From Sabethes cyaneus (lineage: Eukaryota; Arthropoda; Insecta; Diptera; Culicidae), in NCBI RefSeq assembly GCF_943734655.1, contig NC_071353.1:141769907-141833906 (forward strand): 64,000 nucleotides of DNA, read 5' to 3'. Positions 35,915 to 46,740 of the stretch are shown here, piece after piece. Every line of letters begins with the position of its first letter. The stretch's first letter is position 1. The notes beneath the pieces were generated by a model that searched no databases, was not told the origin of the DNA, and saw only the letters and a list, made by a program, of their open reading frames with translations. The position numbers were made by a program, and so were the translations under genes.

Positions 35915-36219
35915 CAATAAAAATAAATGGAAAGCGTAAAATTTTTAAATGAAGTAAAAACGCAAAAGAAATGGCAACATAAAATGTTGAATGTGAAAAA
36001 AGAAAACACAATAAACTGGTGGATGGGAGAGAAGAAAGCGAAGGATGCAAAAGATAAATGCACTTTTTAATTTGAAATGTCAGAAACAAAAAGAAGAAGG
36101 AAAAGCAAAATGCTTAAAAGCAACTGATAAGTATAATTGGTGAACGCATTCGACGCGTCAAATTTGAGAGCTCTGGAATCAAGTCCCCAGGCCTACCCAG
36201 TCAATTGTTTTTCGCATTT
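35915..36219. other. A-rich degenerate flank, then strand-composition switch
   Basis: Purine-rich DNA to about 36130, then a short mixed segment before T-rich DNA begins near 36220. No gene seen. Confidence 0.5.
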
Positions 36220-38130
36220 CACATACACTTTTCGTCAAACTTTTATTGCCTTTGTCGCTTCTTTGGCGATTTTTCGGTATCTTTGCATCGTATTTTATCG
36301 TATTTCATCTTTTTCCACCGTCATTTTGCCTAGTTATCATCACTTTCTCGTTGTCTTTTTGCTGTCTTTTGGCTGCCTCTTCGTTGTCTTTTGTCTTATG
36401 TTTGCAGTCTTTTCACCGTCGTTTTGTTATATCTCAGTCGTAATTCATCGTTTCTTTTTTTTTGTTAAATTATAGTCACTTTAACTAACAGCTTATGTCA
36501 TTCGTGACTTCTGCGGGGTTGAGATTTAAACCCGGGTCCTCGGCGTGAGAGGCGTGAATGCTGATCGTTACGCCGGGACTGACCCCGAATTCATTGTTTT
36601 TTAATGTCTGTTTTGGGCATTTTTGTCGCTTTCTGCAGCGGTTCTTTGCCATTTCTGTTGGTTATTTTTGTTGCTATTTTGGGGTCATTTCTTCGTCTGT
36701 TTGTCGTCTTTGACGTCTATTTTTGGCAATTTTTGTTATCTATTTCGACGTGTTCTTGTACCTGTGGCCTCTTCTCATAATTTTTTCGCCATGTTTTCAT
36801 CGCTTCTTTGTCTCTTTTCAGCGATTTGTTGTCATTTTTTATCGCGTTTTATGGCATTTTACTTTTTGGGCGGCTTTGCATCATATTTTTGTCGTCTTTC
36901 AGCTTTTTTCAATGCGCTTTACGCATATTTGTCATGAATTTTTCGTCATGTTTTCGTAGTTTTTTTTTGCTGCCTATTTGCTGTCTTTTTGCCGTTTTTT
37001 CGTTGTCTTTCCATCATCGTATTGTTGGTTTTTCTTCGTATTCATCGTCTTTTTGTCATCTCTTTGTCGTAGTTTTGTCATATTTTTGTAGTGTTTTCAT
37101 CGTTTTTTCGGCATCTGTTTTTGTTTTTTATTTTTTTTTGCCTCTGTTTTTGTTTTTTCGTTGTTGCTTTTTTCGGTGGCTTTCGTCTTTTTATCGTCTT
37201 ATCATTTCGTTATTTTTTCGGTTGTCCTTTCGTTTCCGTTTTGCGATTTTTTGTACTCTTGTTTGGCGTCAGTAGTTTTATTACTGCCTGTGGGTTGTTC
37301 TTCCGTCGTATGTTCGACATCTTTTCGTCGTCCTTTTAGCATGTTTTGGCTACTTTTAAGCATGTTTGGCGTCTTTTTATCATCTTTTCGTCAACTTTTT
37401 ATCCTTTTTTCGCCATCTTTTTATAACTTTCTCGTTATCATTTTCGCCGTCTCTTCGTCGTCTTCACCTGTTGCTGTCTTTTCGTGCATCTTTGGGCATC
37501 ATATTGTTGTCTAAACTGTGCCTTTTCGTCATCTCTCTGTTATGTTTTCTTCGTGTTCTTTGTCTTCTTGTCATTCCTTCGTCGAATTGATATTACCTTT
37601 TCATGGTCTGTTTGTCATCTTTCCATCGTATTTTTGACAACTATTCGTCGTTTTTTAATGCCTGCTGTTGGCATTTTCTGTCGGTGGTTTTTTGCTACTT
37701 TTAATAGTATTTATTGTTATTGTTTTGGCGCACTTTCATCATCATTTCGTTCCCTTCGTTTTATTTCATCTTTCATTGCAACAAAAACGTTGTTTTTTAC
37801 AGTCTTTTTGACACTCTTTCGTCGTCTTGCTGTAGTGCAACCGTTATCTTTTCGTTGTCTTTTTTGCATTCTTTTTTTGTCGTTTTTTGACGTTCTTTAA
37901 AAATCCTCTTGTCATTTTTGTCGTTTTCTTTGTCACTGTTTTAGTGTCTTTCCATCGTATTTTCATACGTATTTTCATTTCTGATAAATTATCATCATCT
38001 TTAGCTGTATTTTTGTCATCTTTTTATTGTATTTACACTATCCTTTCATCACTTTTTCGTCATCTTTTTGTCGCATTTTCATATTCTTCGCATTTTTGTT
38101 GTGTTTTCTGAAAGCCTATTTAACAATCTT
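36220..38130. repeat. T-rich degenerate array (TTTTTCGTCATC-like)
   Basis: About 1.9 kb of loose 10-14-bp phrases such as TTTTTCGTCGTC, TTTTTGTCATC and TTTCGTTGTCTTT. It is interrupted by a SINE at 36469-36586. The many F/S/L-rich frames on the + strand are composition artefacts. Confidence 0.75.
36469..36586 (-). mobile_element. tRNA-Glu-like SINE, copy 2
   Basis: Minus strand: GTCCCGGCGTAACGATCAGC, an anticodon-arm-like ACGCCTCTCACGCC (loop CTCTCAC, CTC in the anticodon position), GGACCCGGGTTTAAATCTC (B-box-like) and GTCACGAATGACATAAGCTG. Closely parallels 18579-18692. The arm and loop most resemble tRNA-Glu(CTC). Confidence 0.65.
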
Positions 38131-39920
38131 TCATTATCGCGTAGAAGAAGCAAAGCTATTTTATGCGAATAAAGTAAGGATGCCAGCCAGTAGGTTATAC
38201 AGTAGGTTATGGTACGTTCGCTTGACAATAATAAAGTTCTATCGCACTACAGAAATTCTATTAGGAGCTTTTGACTATGCAAAAAAATGCAAAAGTATTT
38301 CACTCGGCAGAATGAAGTTAAGCTTTACGAGAATTATTCACTAAATGCAGCGCATTTGTAATGAAGGAAGCTTAGGAAAAAATTTAGCCTTTTCCGTAAA
38401 GTTTACGAAAATCCGTAGATACGAGCACTTGTTGCGTAGGTCCACAGAAAATTCCAAAATCCATAGATGGCATCACTGGCATCACTGCCAAGTCGCACAG
38501 CGTTGACTAAGGGTACCGTCAGAGTGCAAGCGACAGGAACCTTAGGCCCCGTACAGAGTAAACGCGACAGCGACGCGACACGACTTCGCTCACATTCGTT
38601 TAAATACGCAGCCCTGATTCCGGCGAAAAAGGGCTCCGTATTTAAACGAATGAGAGCGAAGTCGCGTCGCGTCGCATGTCGCTTGCACTCTGGCGGTACC
38701 CTAACAATTGAATTATGTCGCAAAGACGTATCGATTGCCTTCTCAAATGACAAGTAAGATGGTATAACAAAGATTTCTTTCACCACCAGGATTAAATTGG
38801 GTTTTTGCACGAATTTCAGAGTTTCCGCGGTTGTAATTAACACGGAAGGTATCCTTCGTGTAAAAAGTGATGCTCATTTGACTGCAACACCTCAGCGAAA
38901 ATTTGAAAAAATAGTGTATAGAGCATTTGTAGAGTCAATTATTATCTACAATACTGTTGAAGAAATTAGCTTTTTTTTATTACCAACGGGGTAGCAGCCC
39001 CATAGACCCGTAAATACAAAAGATAAAACTAGACTTTCTCGCTGTAGTCAACTGAGCATCTGCTAACCAAAACCAAAAATGAAGCCTACATGAAGCCTGG
39101 AAATATGTAAACTTATAACAAGAATTGCTTTCGCCCTTGGGCTTCGGTTCATTTGTTCACAAAAACGAATGACAAAGCCGGCGACATATTGCGATTGCAA
39201 ATAAAATTTGATTGTTATAGCCCTCCTGACTGAAAAGGACTGACTGACTGCCTGACTGACAGACAGACAGGGCCATATTGTCAGGATTGTCCGTTCGATA
39301 GGTTCTCCCATGAATACTAATCGATACGGAGAGACTTGTAGCGCGGTGATTGCCTGTTTGCAACTCGTGTTGTATGAGCGCGGCGAAAATTTGGCCATAA
39401 TGATGGACGGCTTCAGTCCTACAGCATCAGCAGCAACAACAGCACAGTAGGCGCTGATTATTACTCTGCGGGAGATTTCACCTATTATTGTTGTTGGACG
39501 TTCGAGTTGCCAAAAGCTATTACCGTGCGTAATTTGTGTGACTGCTGTGCCACAGCATCAGAAAAAACTTTTTATGTGCATTTATTGTTAAAACCTGTTA
39601 AAATGTAGCAACAAATTTCGCAACAACAGCTTGTTGGTAATTGTTTTGACGCCACGCCGCCAGAGCTAAATTCATTGAATACATACCTGAGTGTGTCAAC
39701 CGTGCTACAAAAAGGCGTTATTTTGCGCCTAATTACAGTAATTAATCATGTTGGCCCACAATAGGGGCAATTAGTAATCACATTATTTTTTTTATAATGC
39801 TAATATAAGATTCCTCCAGCACTAGGTATTTACTTCGCAACAGATTGTTAAACTAACAATTAGAGAATAATGAAATGGAGTAAAAATTCTATTTTCAAAT
39901 TACTTTTTCTTCCATTTCAG
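38131..39920. other. Apparently intronic or upstream DNA of the receptor gene
   Basis: Apart from a MITE at 38511-38701 I see no feature. It ends in a good 3' splice site (TTTTTCTTCCATTTCAG at 39904-39920). The exons for TM1-TM5 of the receptor were not recognised here or elsewhere in the window. Confidence 0.45.
38511..38701. mobile_element. PIF/Harbinger-type MITE with TAA duplication
   Basis: Termini GGGTACCGTCAGAGTGCAAG and its near-exact reverse complement, with inner palindromic arms (TATTTAAACGAATG / CATTCGTTTAAATA and GACGCGAC/GTCGCGTC blocks). TAA lies directly on both sides. The element is 191 bp, GC-rich and non-coding. Confidence 0.75.
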
Positions 39921-39989
39921 ATGATCAAAATGATGGTCACCGTGGTAATCGTGTTCACAATCTGCTGGCTGCCGTTCAACTTTCTGATG
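39921..39989 (+). CDS. RYa-R: RYamide receptor-like GPCR, exon encoding TM6
   Basis: A 69-bp exon, phase 0 at both ends, between acceptor TTCCATTTCAG and donor GTAAGA. It encodes 23 residues beginning MIKMMVTVVIVFTICWLPFN, which carries the CWLP signature of TM6 in family A GPCRs. The initial Met is not a start codon; it continues the third intracellular loop. Together with the following exons it reads as the 3' part of the insect RYamide (NPY-like) receptor, a Gq/Gi-coupled neuropeptide receptor in the plasma membrane. Transcription runs left to right, and the 5' exons were not found. Confidence 0.85.
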
Positions 39990-40361
39990 GTAAGAGACTG
40001 AATAGCTTCAATAAAAAAGCATTTAAAAACAGTTAAAGACAAACTACAGAACCATCACCAAGCCAAACGACTGTAAAGCTCCTAAAATGAGAGTGCAAAG
40101 TTGCTAAATCAAAACGAATTCCAGCTAGAAAGCCTAGGTAGTTGGACAGTCTATGGTTTCAGCAGATGCGCCGGTTACGTCAGCGACGGTCTATATCTTA
40201 TTTCCAACGTTCCCAACCAAGAAGTGTGAACAGGCAATTCGATATGCCGAATTGCCTTTCAACTACTTTTGCGCAAAATTGCAAACTTAAAGCCACAGTA
40301 AACACCGTAGAATTAATCACCTCTCTTCCTGCTCTGTACCACCACCCACTCGTCCCCGCAG

Positions 40362-40599
40362 GTTATAGATGTGGACACCGCCTGGGAGCTGCTGCCGTAC
40401 GTCTGGTTCGCCTTCCACTGGCTGGCCATGTCGCACAGTTGCTACAACCCGATCATCTACTGCTACATGAACGCCCGGTTCCGGTCCGGCTTTATCCTGG
40501 TGCTGCACGGCGTTCCGGGACTGCAGCAGTTGTGCTGCTGCATCCGGCACAAACCGAACGCTCTGGCACGAAACGCCGGTTCCAGCGTGGCCCTCGCCG
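40362..40599 (+). CDS. RYa-R: RYamide receptor-like GPCR, exon encoding TM7 and proximal C-tail
   Basis: The exon follows a 372-bp intron with a strong acceptor (CACTCGTCCCCGCAG). It encodes 79 residues plus one base, VIDVDTAWELLPYVWFAFHW to SSVALA, and ends in phase 1 at donor G|GTGAGA. TM7 contains HWLAMSHSCYNPIIYCYMNA with the NPxxY motif (NPIIY), then NARFRSGF (helix 8) and a palmitoylation-type CCC. PYVWFAFHWLAMSH.CYNPIIY is close to my memory of the Drosophila RYamide receptor (CG5811) and unlike tachykinin receptors. Reading through the donor would add an open tail to a stop at 40859-40861, so intron retention could give a different C-terminus. Confidence 0.88.
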
Positions 40600-42699
40600 G
40601 TGAGATGAATGGAATTTACCGTGACAGTGCACTACTGTCGAGAAAGGCTAGAGTGCGAGTTAGGTGCCACCAAAATAACAAATCCACTCTGTTCTGTTCC
40701 TACTATATATACTGTTTCAGTTTGTTGCGCTCAAGCTCTAAATACCTCTATAGTGTTGTTGCTTTTCGACTTTGGTTTCACATTAATGCCACCATTAGTT
40801 TATATACGCGATTTGATCACTCATCTAGAGGCTTTTACTGCAGTCCGTGTATAGTGTTGTGACGCTTTCGTTGTATTCTCTTTAAACATTGTACAGGACA
40901 ATAAGTCAAACATACAGACAGCTCCAGTGTCATTTGATGTTCAATTGTACTTAAAGGGTGTCCCACATTAAATTGCACCACAGAAGAAACGCTGTAGACA
41001 CATTCCAGCGTTACGGGACACCATGAGCAACCGTTTTTTCGAAGCAAATTTGTTCATATCTTACCAACAGTCTGACGAATATCTTTCAAAATAGGTGTTT
41101 TGAGATGCTATTTAGTAGTACTTTCTCAATACGAGGGCAAAATATTTATTAGAATAAGCATCATTGAATAGTGGCGGAATACTTTTCGTTACGGGACACC
41201 ATCGCAGAAAATGCGTATTCTGAACATGATTCAAACATTTGCAAAACTCTGCTCTGTTTCAAGTTTTTCAAAGTCGACATGTTCCGAAAATTTTTAGCTG
41301 AAGGCAGCCTGAAACTCAAAATGTAAAAGTATATTTAGGTTTTGCGTTTAGTTTTTAAGATATAATAAAAATCATTTCGTTACGGGACACCATGCGCTGT
41401 TGGGCAAACGGTATTCTGCAAATGGTGTCCCGTAACGGAAAAAATAAACTGCATTATATGGTTTATTTTCTCTAGCTTTCTGTTCAGGCCGTCATATTTT
41501 CTATATCTGGTCTAAATTCACTATATTTTGTAACAATAGTGTACTGGTTTGGTGTGTTATAGTCTGGTAATAAGACATGCGTAACGAAGTATATGTCAGG
41601 TAAAGTTTACTTCCAGGTAAAGAGAAATACTCATGTGAGAACTATACTGAAGTATTATAATGAAATGCTTGCCTAATCTTAGGGTTTGCACACATTAGTA
41701 ATTAAAATGTAGGGGCTATGGATTAATTATGTAACGAATTTTCCCCATTGTTGACTAATCGCCCCCTCCCCTATGTAAGATTTTGCATGATTTTGGCCAA
41801 AATAACAAAATTCAAAAATTTTGTTTGAAAAAATTTAAAACGGTCAATAAGGTTCGTCTTGATGCGAAAGGTATGCTTTATTTGCGCTGCACCCCAAAAT
41901 GGTATTAAATAGCAAATATTCGAAAATTAGGTATTTTGTTTTACTTCAGACGTATCAGTTAACGTATCATAACGCATAAATTTAAAAGTTTTTAAGCAAC
42001 TCTACTATTTCATGCAACATTAACAACTCATGTTGCGAACTATAACTATAACATAAGTTGCTATAAAAGACTAATTTTGCCTATTCTTGAAAATAACTTT
42101 GTTTATAACTTGCAAATTATTCTACAGTCATAAAACAGTTATATAAAATATAAAAAAAAACAGTTGAAAAGGGTCGTGAAAACTTTCAAAAAAGAAACGC
42201 TAAAATAGTAGCTGAAAATGATGCCGTTCGAAGTACGACACTTACTATGCATTTTGCAAGCTAAAAATGTTCTCTGGGATAGGCTTTCTTGCTAGTGTGC
42301 TCAGCGAAGTCACTATAATTGCTAAAAAAGCTGACTAAATAACTTTCAGAAACGGAATTCCAAGTTTTTAGACTATTCAAGTAATTTAATGATAAAGTAT
42401 TCAAGTAAGTCGCAATCGGCGTTAGGAATAAATGTCTTTAAGACTTAAACCTTCTTCTTTATCGAGAGACTTTCTTTCTTTTTCATTAACTTTTTTTTTG
42501 TTTTCGAGTACAGTGGGTTGTTAGCCTCAGGTCCCTATCTCACTGACGTGGCTGCCATCTTAAGGTGGGAGGAAGCCGCTCTGTCCCCTTCACTGTTAGC
42601 CTACAGCAACCGCGATTGCGTACTCCAGCCGGCAACACGTGGACGTACGGGTAGAAGTTAGTAAACATAGGTTATGGAATGCACATGTTCACCCTTTGC

Positions 42700-42985
42700 C
42701 TGGAGCCAACCTTAGTCGAGAGACTCTGCAGCTAGTTATTAGAGTACAAAACAATTAGGTTGATTTGTCTATTTTGGATAGGCTTTACGCGTACTTTATT
42801 TTGGTCACTTTTATTTGATTTTGCCGTAAATGTCCAAAATAACGTACGCGCCACGTCTGCCCAAAATAGATAAATCACTCTACGGGGCTTGTACAACGAT
42901 CCTACTGACTTTGACAGCACCATCCAGTCGAGATTCTAACATACGACGACTGGTATCATACCTCGTTAGGTATTACTCATCAGGC
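42700..42985 (-). mobile_element. tRNA-related culicid SINE, copy 3, split by a MITE
   Basis: Minus strand: ACGAGGTATGATACCAGTCG, then CGTCGTATGTTAGAATCTCG, GTCAGTAGGATCGTTGTAC and AAGCCCCGTA. It resumes at 42756 with AATTGTTTTGTACTCTAATA and GCAGAGTCTCTCGACTAAGG. Same family as 1655-1845 and 2160-2745. The break is filled by a TA-flanked MITE. Confidence 0.7.
42759..42880. mobile_element. 122-bp MITE with TA duplication, copy 1
   Basis: Left GGTTGATTTGTCTATTTTGG, and right end complement GAGTGATTTATCTATTTTGG, flanked by TA on both sides. It interrupts SINE copy 3. A related element is at 57270-57357. TA duplications fit Tc1/mariner mobilisation. Confidence 0.7.
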
Positions 42986-44066
42986 ATCACACCTTGTTTT
43001 GCGGTGTCCACCTTTCATATAATGTGTCCGTTTTTCTGTACAATGTCTAGAAAATATGATTACTAGGTAATGTTTTTGATGATAAAGTATTAGTTTTGAA
43101 CAAAATTTACTAGTAGTATGGCTATATCAAACAGAGATACTTGTGTAGATATTGAATTTTAATCTTGAGGTACCCGTCTTTACCGCACATTCCTTAATAT
43201 TACAATATATTATTATATTGTAATCATATTTATACATACTTATAGTAAATACATATTTACTTGCATTCGGTCATCAAAATAATAGATTTGTTATCGTCGA
43301 TAAAGATTAGTTGAAACATGATGTGATAAGTGCTTTTTCATTCAATTACTTTTTGCCTTAAAAAAACGTTACGGGACACCATTTTGAAGCACCTATTTTA
43401 TTTTACATAGCAATGCTTATCAAAAGTCAAGCACAGCGCGATTTTGATTGTACATATATGATTAAATAAAATCCATAGTTTCAAAAAATTTGGATTTAAA
43501 CTCTCTGGTATATGGAAATAAATGCAAAATTTTCGTTACGGGACACCATTATAAAAGTACCTGTTTTTAAAGGCCGCTTATCTGGAAAATGCTTTCATTT
43601 TCCAAAAAACTCTGTATGAACAAAATGTTACCCTAGTAATGAAACATGTTTTGACGATATACAGTTTTAAATTATTTTGGCTTAAAACTATTGACAGAGA
43701 ATTAATTGCAGCCTTGCCTAAATGATGAAAAAATCTATATTGTTAACCTCCCACTTGTAAGGTGCATTTTAGCATGAATTGTCAATAAACAATATGACAA
43801 TTCAGGATTTTTGTAAGCTTTATAGTATGTTTGAACATACTAATACAAATATTTTTAATATTACTACTTTCAAAATTTGCTCTCATGGGATAGATGCGCT
43901 TGGAATGTGTCTGTAGTAAATTACCCATTGGGTGTTTTCTCTTGAAAATTTGAGTAGAAGTAGTTTAGAGTGTATTGTTTACACTTTATTTTAATCGCGG
44001 TCAGTTTTTGGAAAATTTGGAAATTTACTTTGCGCAAGAACCTGGAAAATCCTCAACTCCCTCATC

Positions 44067-44554
44067 ATGAATGATGAGACTTACGTCAAGGCGGACTTCC
44101 GACAGCTTCCGGGGCTACTGCATTTCACCGCCCAGCACAAGTTTGATGTTCCGGAGGAAGTAAGGATGCAGAAACTTTCAAAGTTTGCCGAGATATACAT
44201 GATTTGGCAAGCGATCTGCTCATGTGGTAAACGGAGTGCACCGTTCGTGACTACCGGGACTGTAAACGGGCAGATCTGCCTCAAGGAGTGTCTACAGAAG
44301 CGTCTGCTTCCTCTGTTGAAGCAACACGAGGGCCCTATGATCTTCTGGCGAGATCTAGCTTCGTGCCACTGTTCAAAAGATATCCTGGAGTGGTACGAAG
44401 CCAACGGAGTCACTTTCGTTCTCAAAAAACATGAGCCCCCCAACTCACCGGAACTAAAGCCCATCGAAAAATTGTAGGCTATTATTAAGCAGGCACTACG
44501 GAAGCATTTCAAGGAGGTAAAATCTGAGGAAGACATGAAGTTTCCGTACGGATG
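44067..44554 (+). pseudogene. ITmD37E transposase remnant
   Basis: A 136-codon frame from MNDETYVKADFRQLPG to PELKPIEKL, then an in-frame TAG (44475-44477) where the family has Y-W, after which the same frame continues AIIKQALRKHFKEVKSEED to a TGA near 44553. Catalytic pattern: first Asp in NDETYV, second in RDLASCH, and Glu in PIEKL with exactly 37 residues between the second Asp and the Glu, the D37E signature. The helix-turn-helix N-terminus is absent and replaced by unrelated AT-rich DNA, so the gene is a 5'-truncated pseudogene in its parent element. Confidence 0.9.
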
Positions 44555-44766
44555 AAGCTACAGCCAGGTTGTACAAAACATTTTGAGTGGAGTTAAACGT
44601 GCGAGTTAAACGGTGCGAGCATACGGTTATGGTATTGAAGTAGAATGAAATAAATATGCCAAAAGTTTACTAATGGGTTATATTTTGTTGTCGAAAAGGA
44701 TCGGTCGATTAGGCAATTTTCTACAGCGTTTTTTCCGTGGTGCAATTTGATGTGGGACACCCTTTA

Positions 44767-45529
44767 TATATTATTTTCTAAACTAAAGTTATTCAACTGA
44801 TTCAAGTACAAGCTAGAACTTTCAACATCAGCCTGCCTATTTTGGGCACGATTATGTTTCTGATTTTCTCTCTTTGAGTGTAAAACACGTATGGTGACAA
44901 CCCAACACTACACATTCAAAACGAAATCACTAGATCGGTAAAAAAATTTTACCGAGATTCATCCAAGCATTATGATAAAATTTTATAATATATCTACCGT
45001 CAAGAAAAATAATCGAATCAATGGTTATACGCAGTTTATAGGGAACTCAACGGAAAAGGTTGCTAAATTCTCAGTTTAGATTTTCTTTTTCGATGCCCAA
45101 TCTCGTCGAAATGGTTATCAACTTCGCGCGAAAGTGTCAACATTCCATATCCATACCAATTTATTCAAATTTATGCAAACAGAAAAACCTTAACCGAAAC
45201 AGAAGCGGCCACCAAAGGGATGTGGGAATCTGTGATCATTCTTAGTAAGTAGGTATTGCTTTACTCAATTTCATTCATTGGCTTTCTCGTCTGCTAGCTA
45301 TGCAAAGCATTTCTCATCTGCAACCTGAATAATTTGCAACACCTGATAAAGTTTTTCACGGTGCCTTGCTACTTACCTACCATGAGGTAGAGCCTTTGAT
45401 AGTGACGAATATTCATGACAAATTTAAAGGACAATAAAATTTCAATTTACCATCTCAAAACCATCAAGCTTAGAAGCTAGTAAATCTCTCGAACATTCTA
45501 ACACTCAAATTTAAAGCACAGGGAAGGAG
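44767..45529. other. Intronic sequence, nothing recognised
   Basis: AT-rich DNA without recognisable frames or inverted repeats. Confidence 0.5.
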
Positions 45530-46740
45530 GCACTCATGCTTCCGCCGAGTGTTGACAACAGGAATGGCCTTACCAGCCTTGAGCGGCTATCTCCAGGTTA
45601 GGGACGACACATGACGGCAATCCCACTGCTGTACGGTGGATCGTCGCTTCCTTATCTGGTACGCGATTGTATTCCAGGTTAGGGGCGGCTTACAATAGCG
45701 ACTGATCCGGAGCGGGCGGCTGACTTTATGAAACACTGTGCCCCGCCAGATATATCCAAGACGGCAGACTTGTCGGCGAAACTAAGCATCGCAGTCCTAG
45801 CAAGCCTAAAAAACTTTATGACGAACAATGCAGGAAAGAAACCATATTGGAATAATCGGTATAGTCCCAGACAAATGATTATTGAAAACTCGGTACTTGG
45901 AATGTCCGCTCTTGAACCAGCATGCGTGGGTATCCTAGCAAGAGAGCTGCAGAAAATAAAGGTCGAAGTTGCAACCATTCAAGAAGTGCGATAAACGAAG
46001 ACGGGAGAACGGAAATTCCGTGCAGTAGATCCTTTTGATCCTATCCTCAGTGACGGCAATAAATCACATAGAAAACAAATGAAGCGTGTCATTAGGCGAG
46101 GGCCAATAATAACCGTCTGTGCGTGTTGAGGAACAGGGGCAAATCCTTTAACCAGAGCCTAATTAATGTGCACGCACCGACGAACGACAAACCCAAAGAC
46201 GTAAAAGTGGAGTTCTATAATCTTCTCGAGAGGACATATGATGAGTGCCCAGGACGTGGCAAAAAGATAGTCATTGGGGATAAATACGCACAAGTCGGAC
46301 GCAAAGAGTTCTTTCGCCCCAATACCGGTAGAGAAAGCATCCATCATACCACAATAATTATCTCTGTAGTGCCTATTTTGTACGACGAAACATTCGGAAG
46401 CATGCCTGGAAACACCCTAATCAAGTGGCCTGCTTTATGGTTCGCCCACGTCCTGGTTGATGGTCGGCAATTTCCTGATGTCGCAGACGTGCGATCCTTC
46501 CGGGGCCCAAAGGTCGACTCGGACCACTATCTTGTAGTAAGCAAAATTCGTCCCAGGTTGTCCAACATATTCAATTCTAGACCAAAGATCCGACTGAACA
46601 TTCGGCGGTTATCAGTGAAAGGAGTTACTGCAAAGTACTTTCAAAAACTGATAAGCGGATCAGTGCACAGCTAAGAGAGAATCTGAACGAGCAGTGCACT
46701 TTGGTCCAGAAAGCGATTTTAGACGGACAAAAATAATTGC
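45530..46740 (+). pseudogene. LINE 5' region and APE endonuclease domain, decayed
   Basis: 45889-45993 encodes SVLGMSALEPACVGILAREL and IKVEVATIQEVR, the start of an APE-type endonuclease (family pattern TWNVRSL...QEVRW). 46123-46674 continues with LINVHAPTNDKPKDVKVEFY, KIVIGDKYAQVGRKEFFRP, IGRES-like sequence, VDGRQFPDV, RSFRGPKVDSDHYLVVSKIR and IRRLSVKGV. The active-site GDFNA motif has become GDKYA, the segment between RESIHH and VDGRQ is shifted out of frame, and there is no RT downstream. It is an endonuclease-only fragment from the same broad clade as the LINE at 8440-10681. Confidence 0.75.

Larger units (their letters stand above)
41009..43549. repeat. Six exact copies of CGTTACGGGACACCAT
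   Basis: Direct copies at 41009, 41189, 41377, 43367 and 43534, and one inverted copy at 41421-41436 (ATGGTGTCCCGTAACG). Neighbouring direct copies are 167-188 bp apart, while spacer sequences are unrelated. The reverse complement shares GGTGTCCC with the element's terminal repeat (GGGTGTCCCAC), suggesting internal terminal-repeat-like or transposase-binding sites. Confidence 0.85.
40954..44764 (+). mobile_element. ITmD37E mariner-type element, decayed and enlarged
   Basis: Terminal inverted repeats of about 46 bp: AAGGGTGTCCCACATTAAAT at the left and its near-complement at the right, both continuing to GCACCAC.GAA.AAACGCTGTAG. TA flanks both ends (40952-40953, 44765-44766). A transposase remnant lies at the right end (44067-44554). 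At 3.8 kb it is about three times the usual mariner length, because DNA including six copies of a 16-mer, a SINE and a MITE lies between the left repeat and the transposase. The DNA-binding N-terminus is missing. Confidence 0.85.

Noticed and set aside
34341..36089. 582-codon minus-strand frame (LDLD/LYLY repeats) as a gene
   Set aside because: It exists because the hexamer unit lacks stops in that frame; the flanks are low-complexity and there is no domain.
36469..36586. Functional tRNA-Glu gene
   Set aside because: The acceptor stem does not pair, the B box is degenerate, and a second diverged copy with the same non-tRNA tail shows it is a SINE.
36137..38111. F/S/V-rich plus-strand frames in the T-rich array
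   Set aside because: Same compositional artefact, several overlapping frames at once.
40600..40861. Read-through tail of the TM7 exon as the normal C-terminus
   Set aside because: A good phase-1 donor and a family-matching downstream exon favour splicing; retention may still occur.
41009..43549. CRISPR-like array
   Set aside because: Although identical short repeats have unrelated spacers, spacing is irregular, one copy is inverted, and the context is a eukaryotic transposon.
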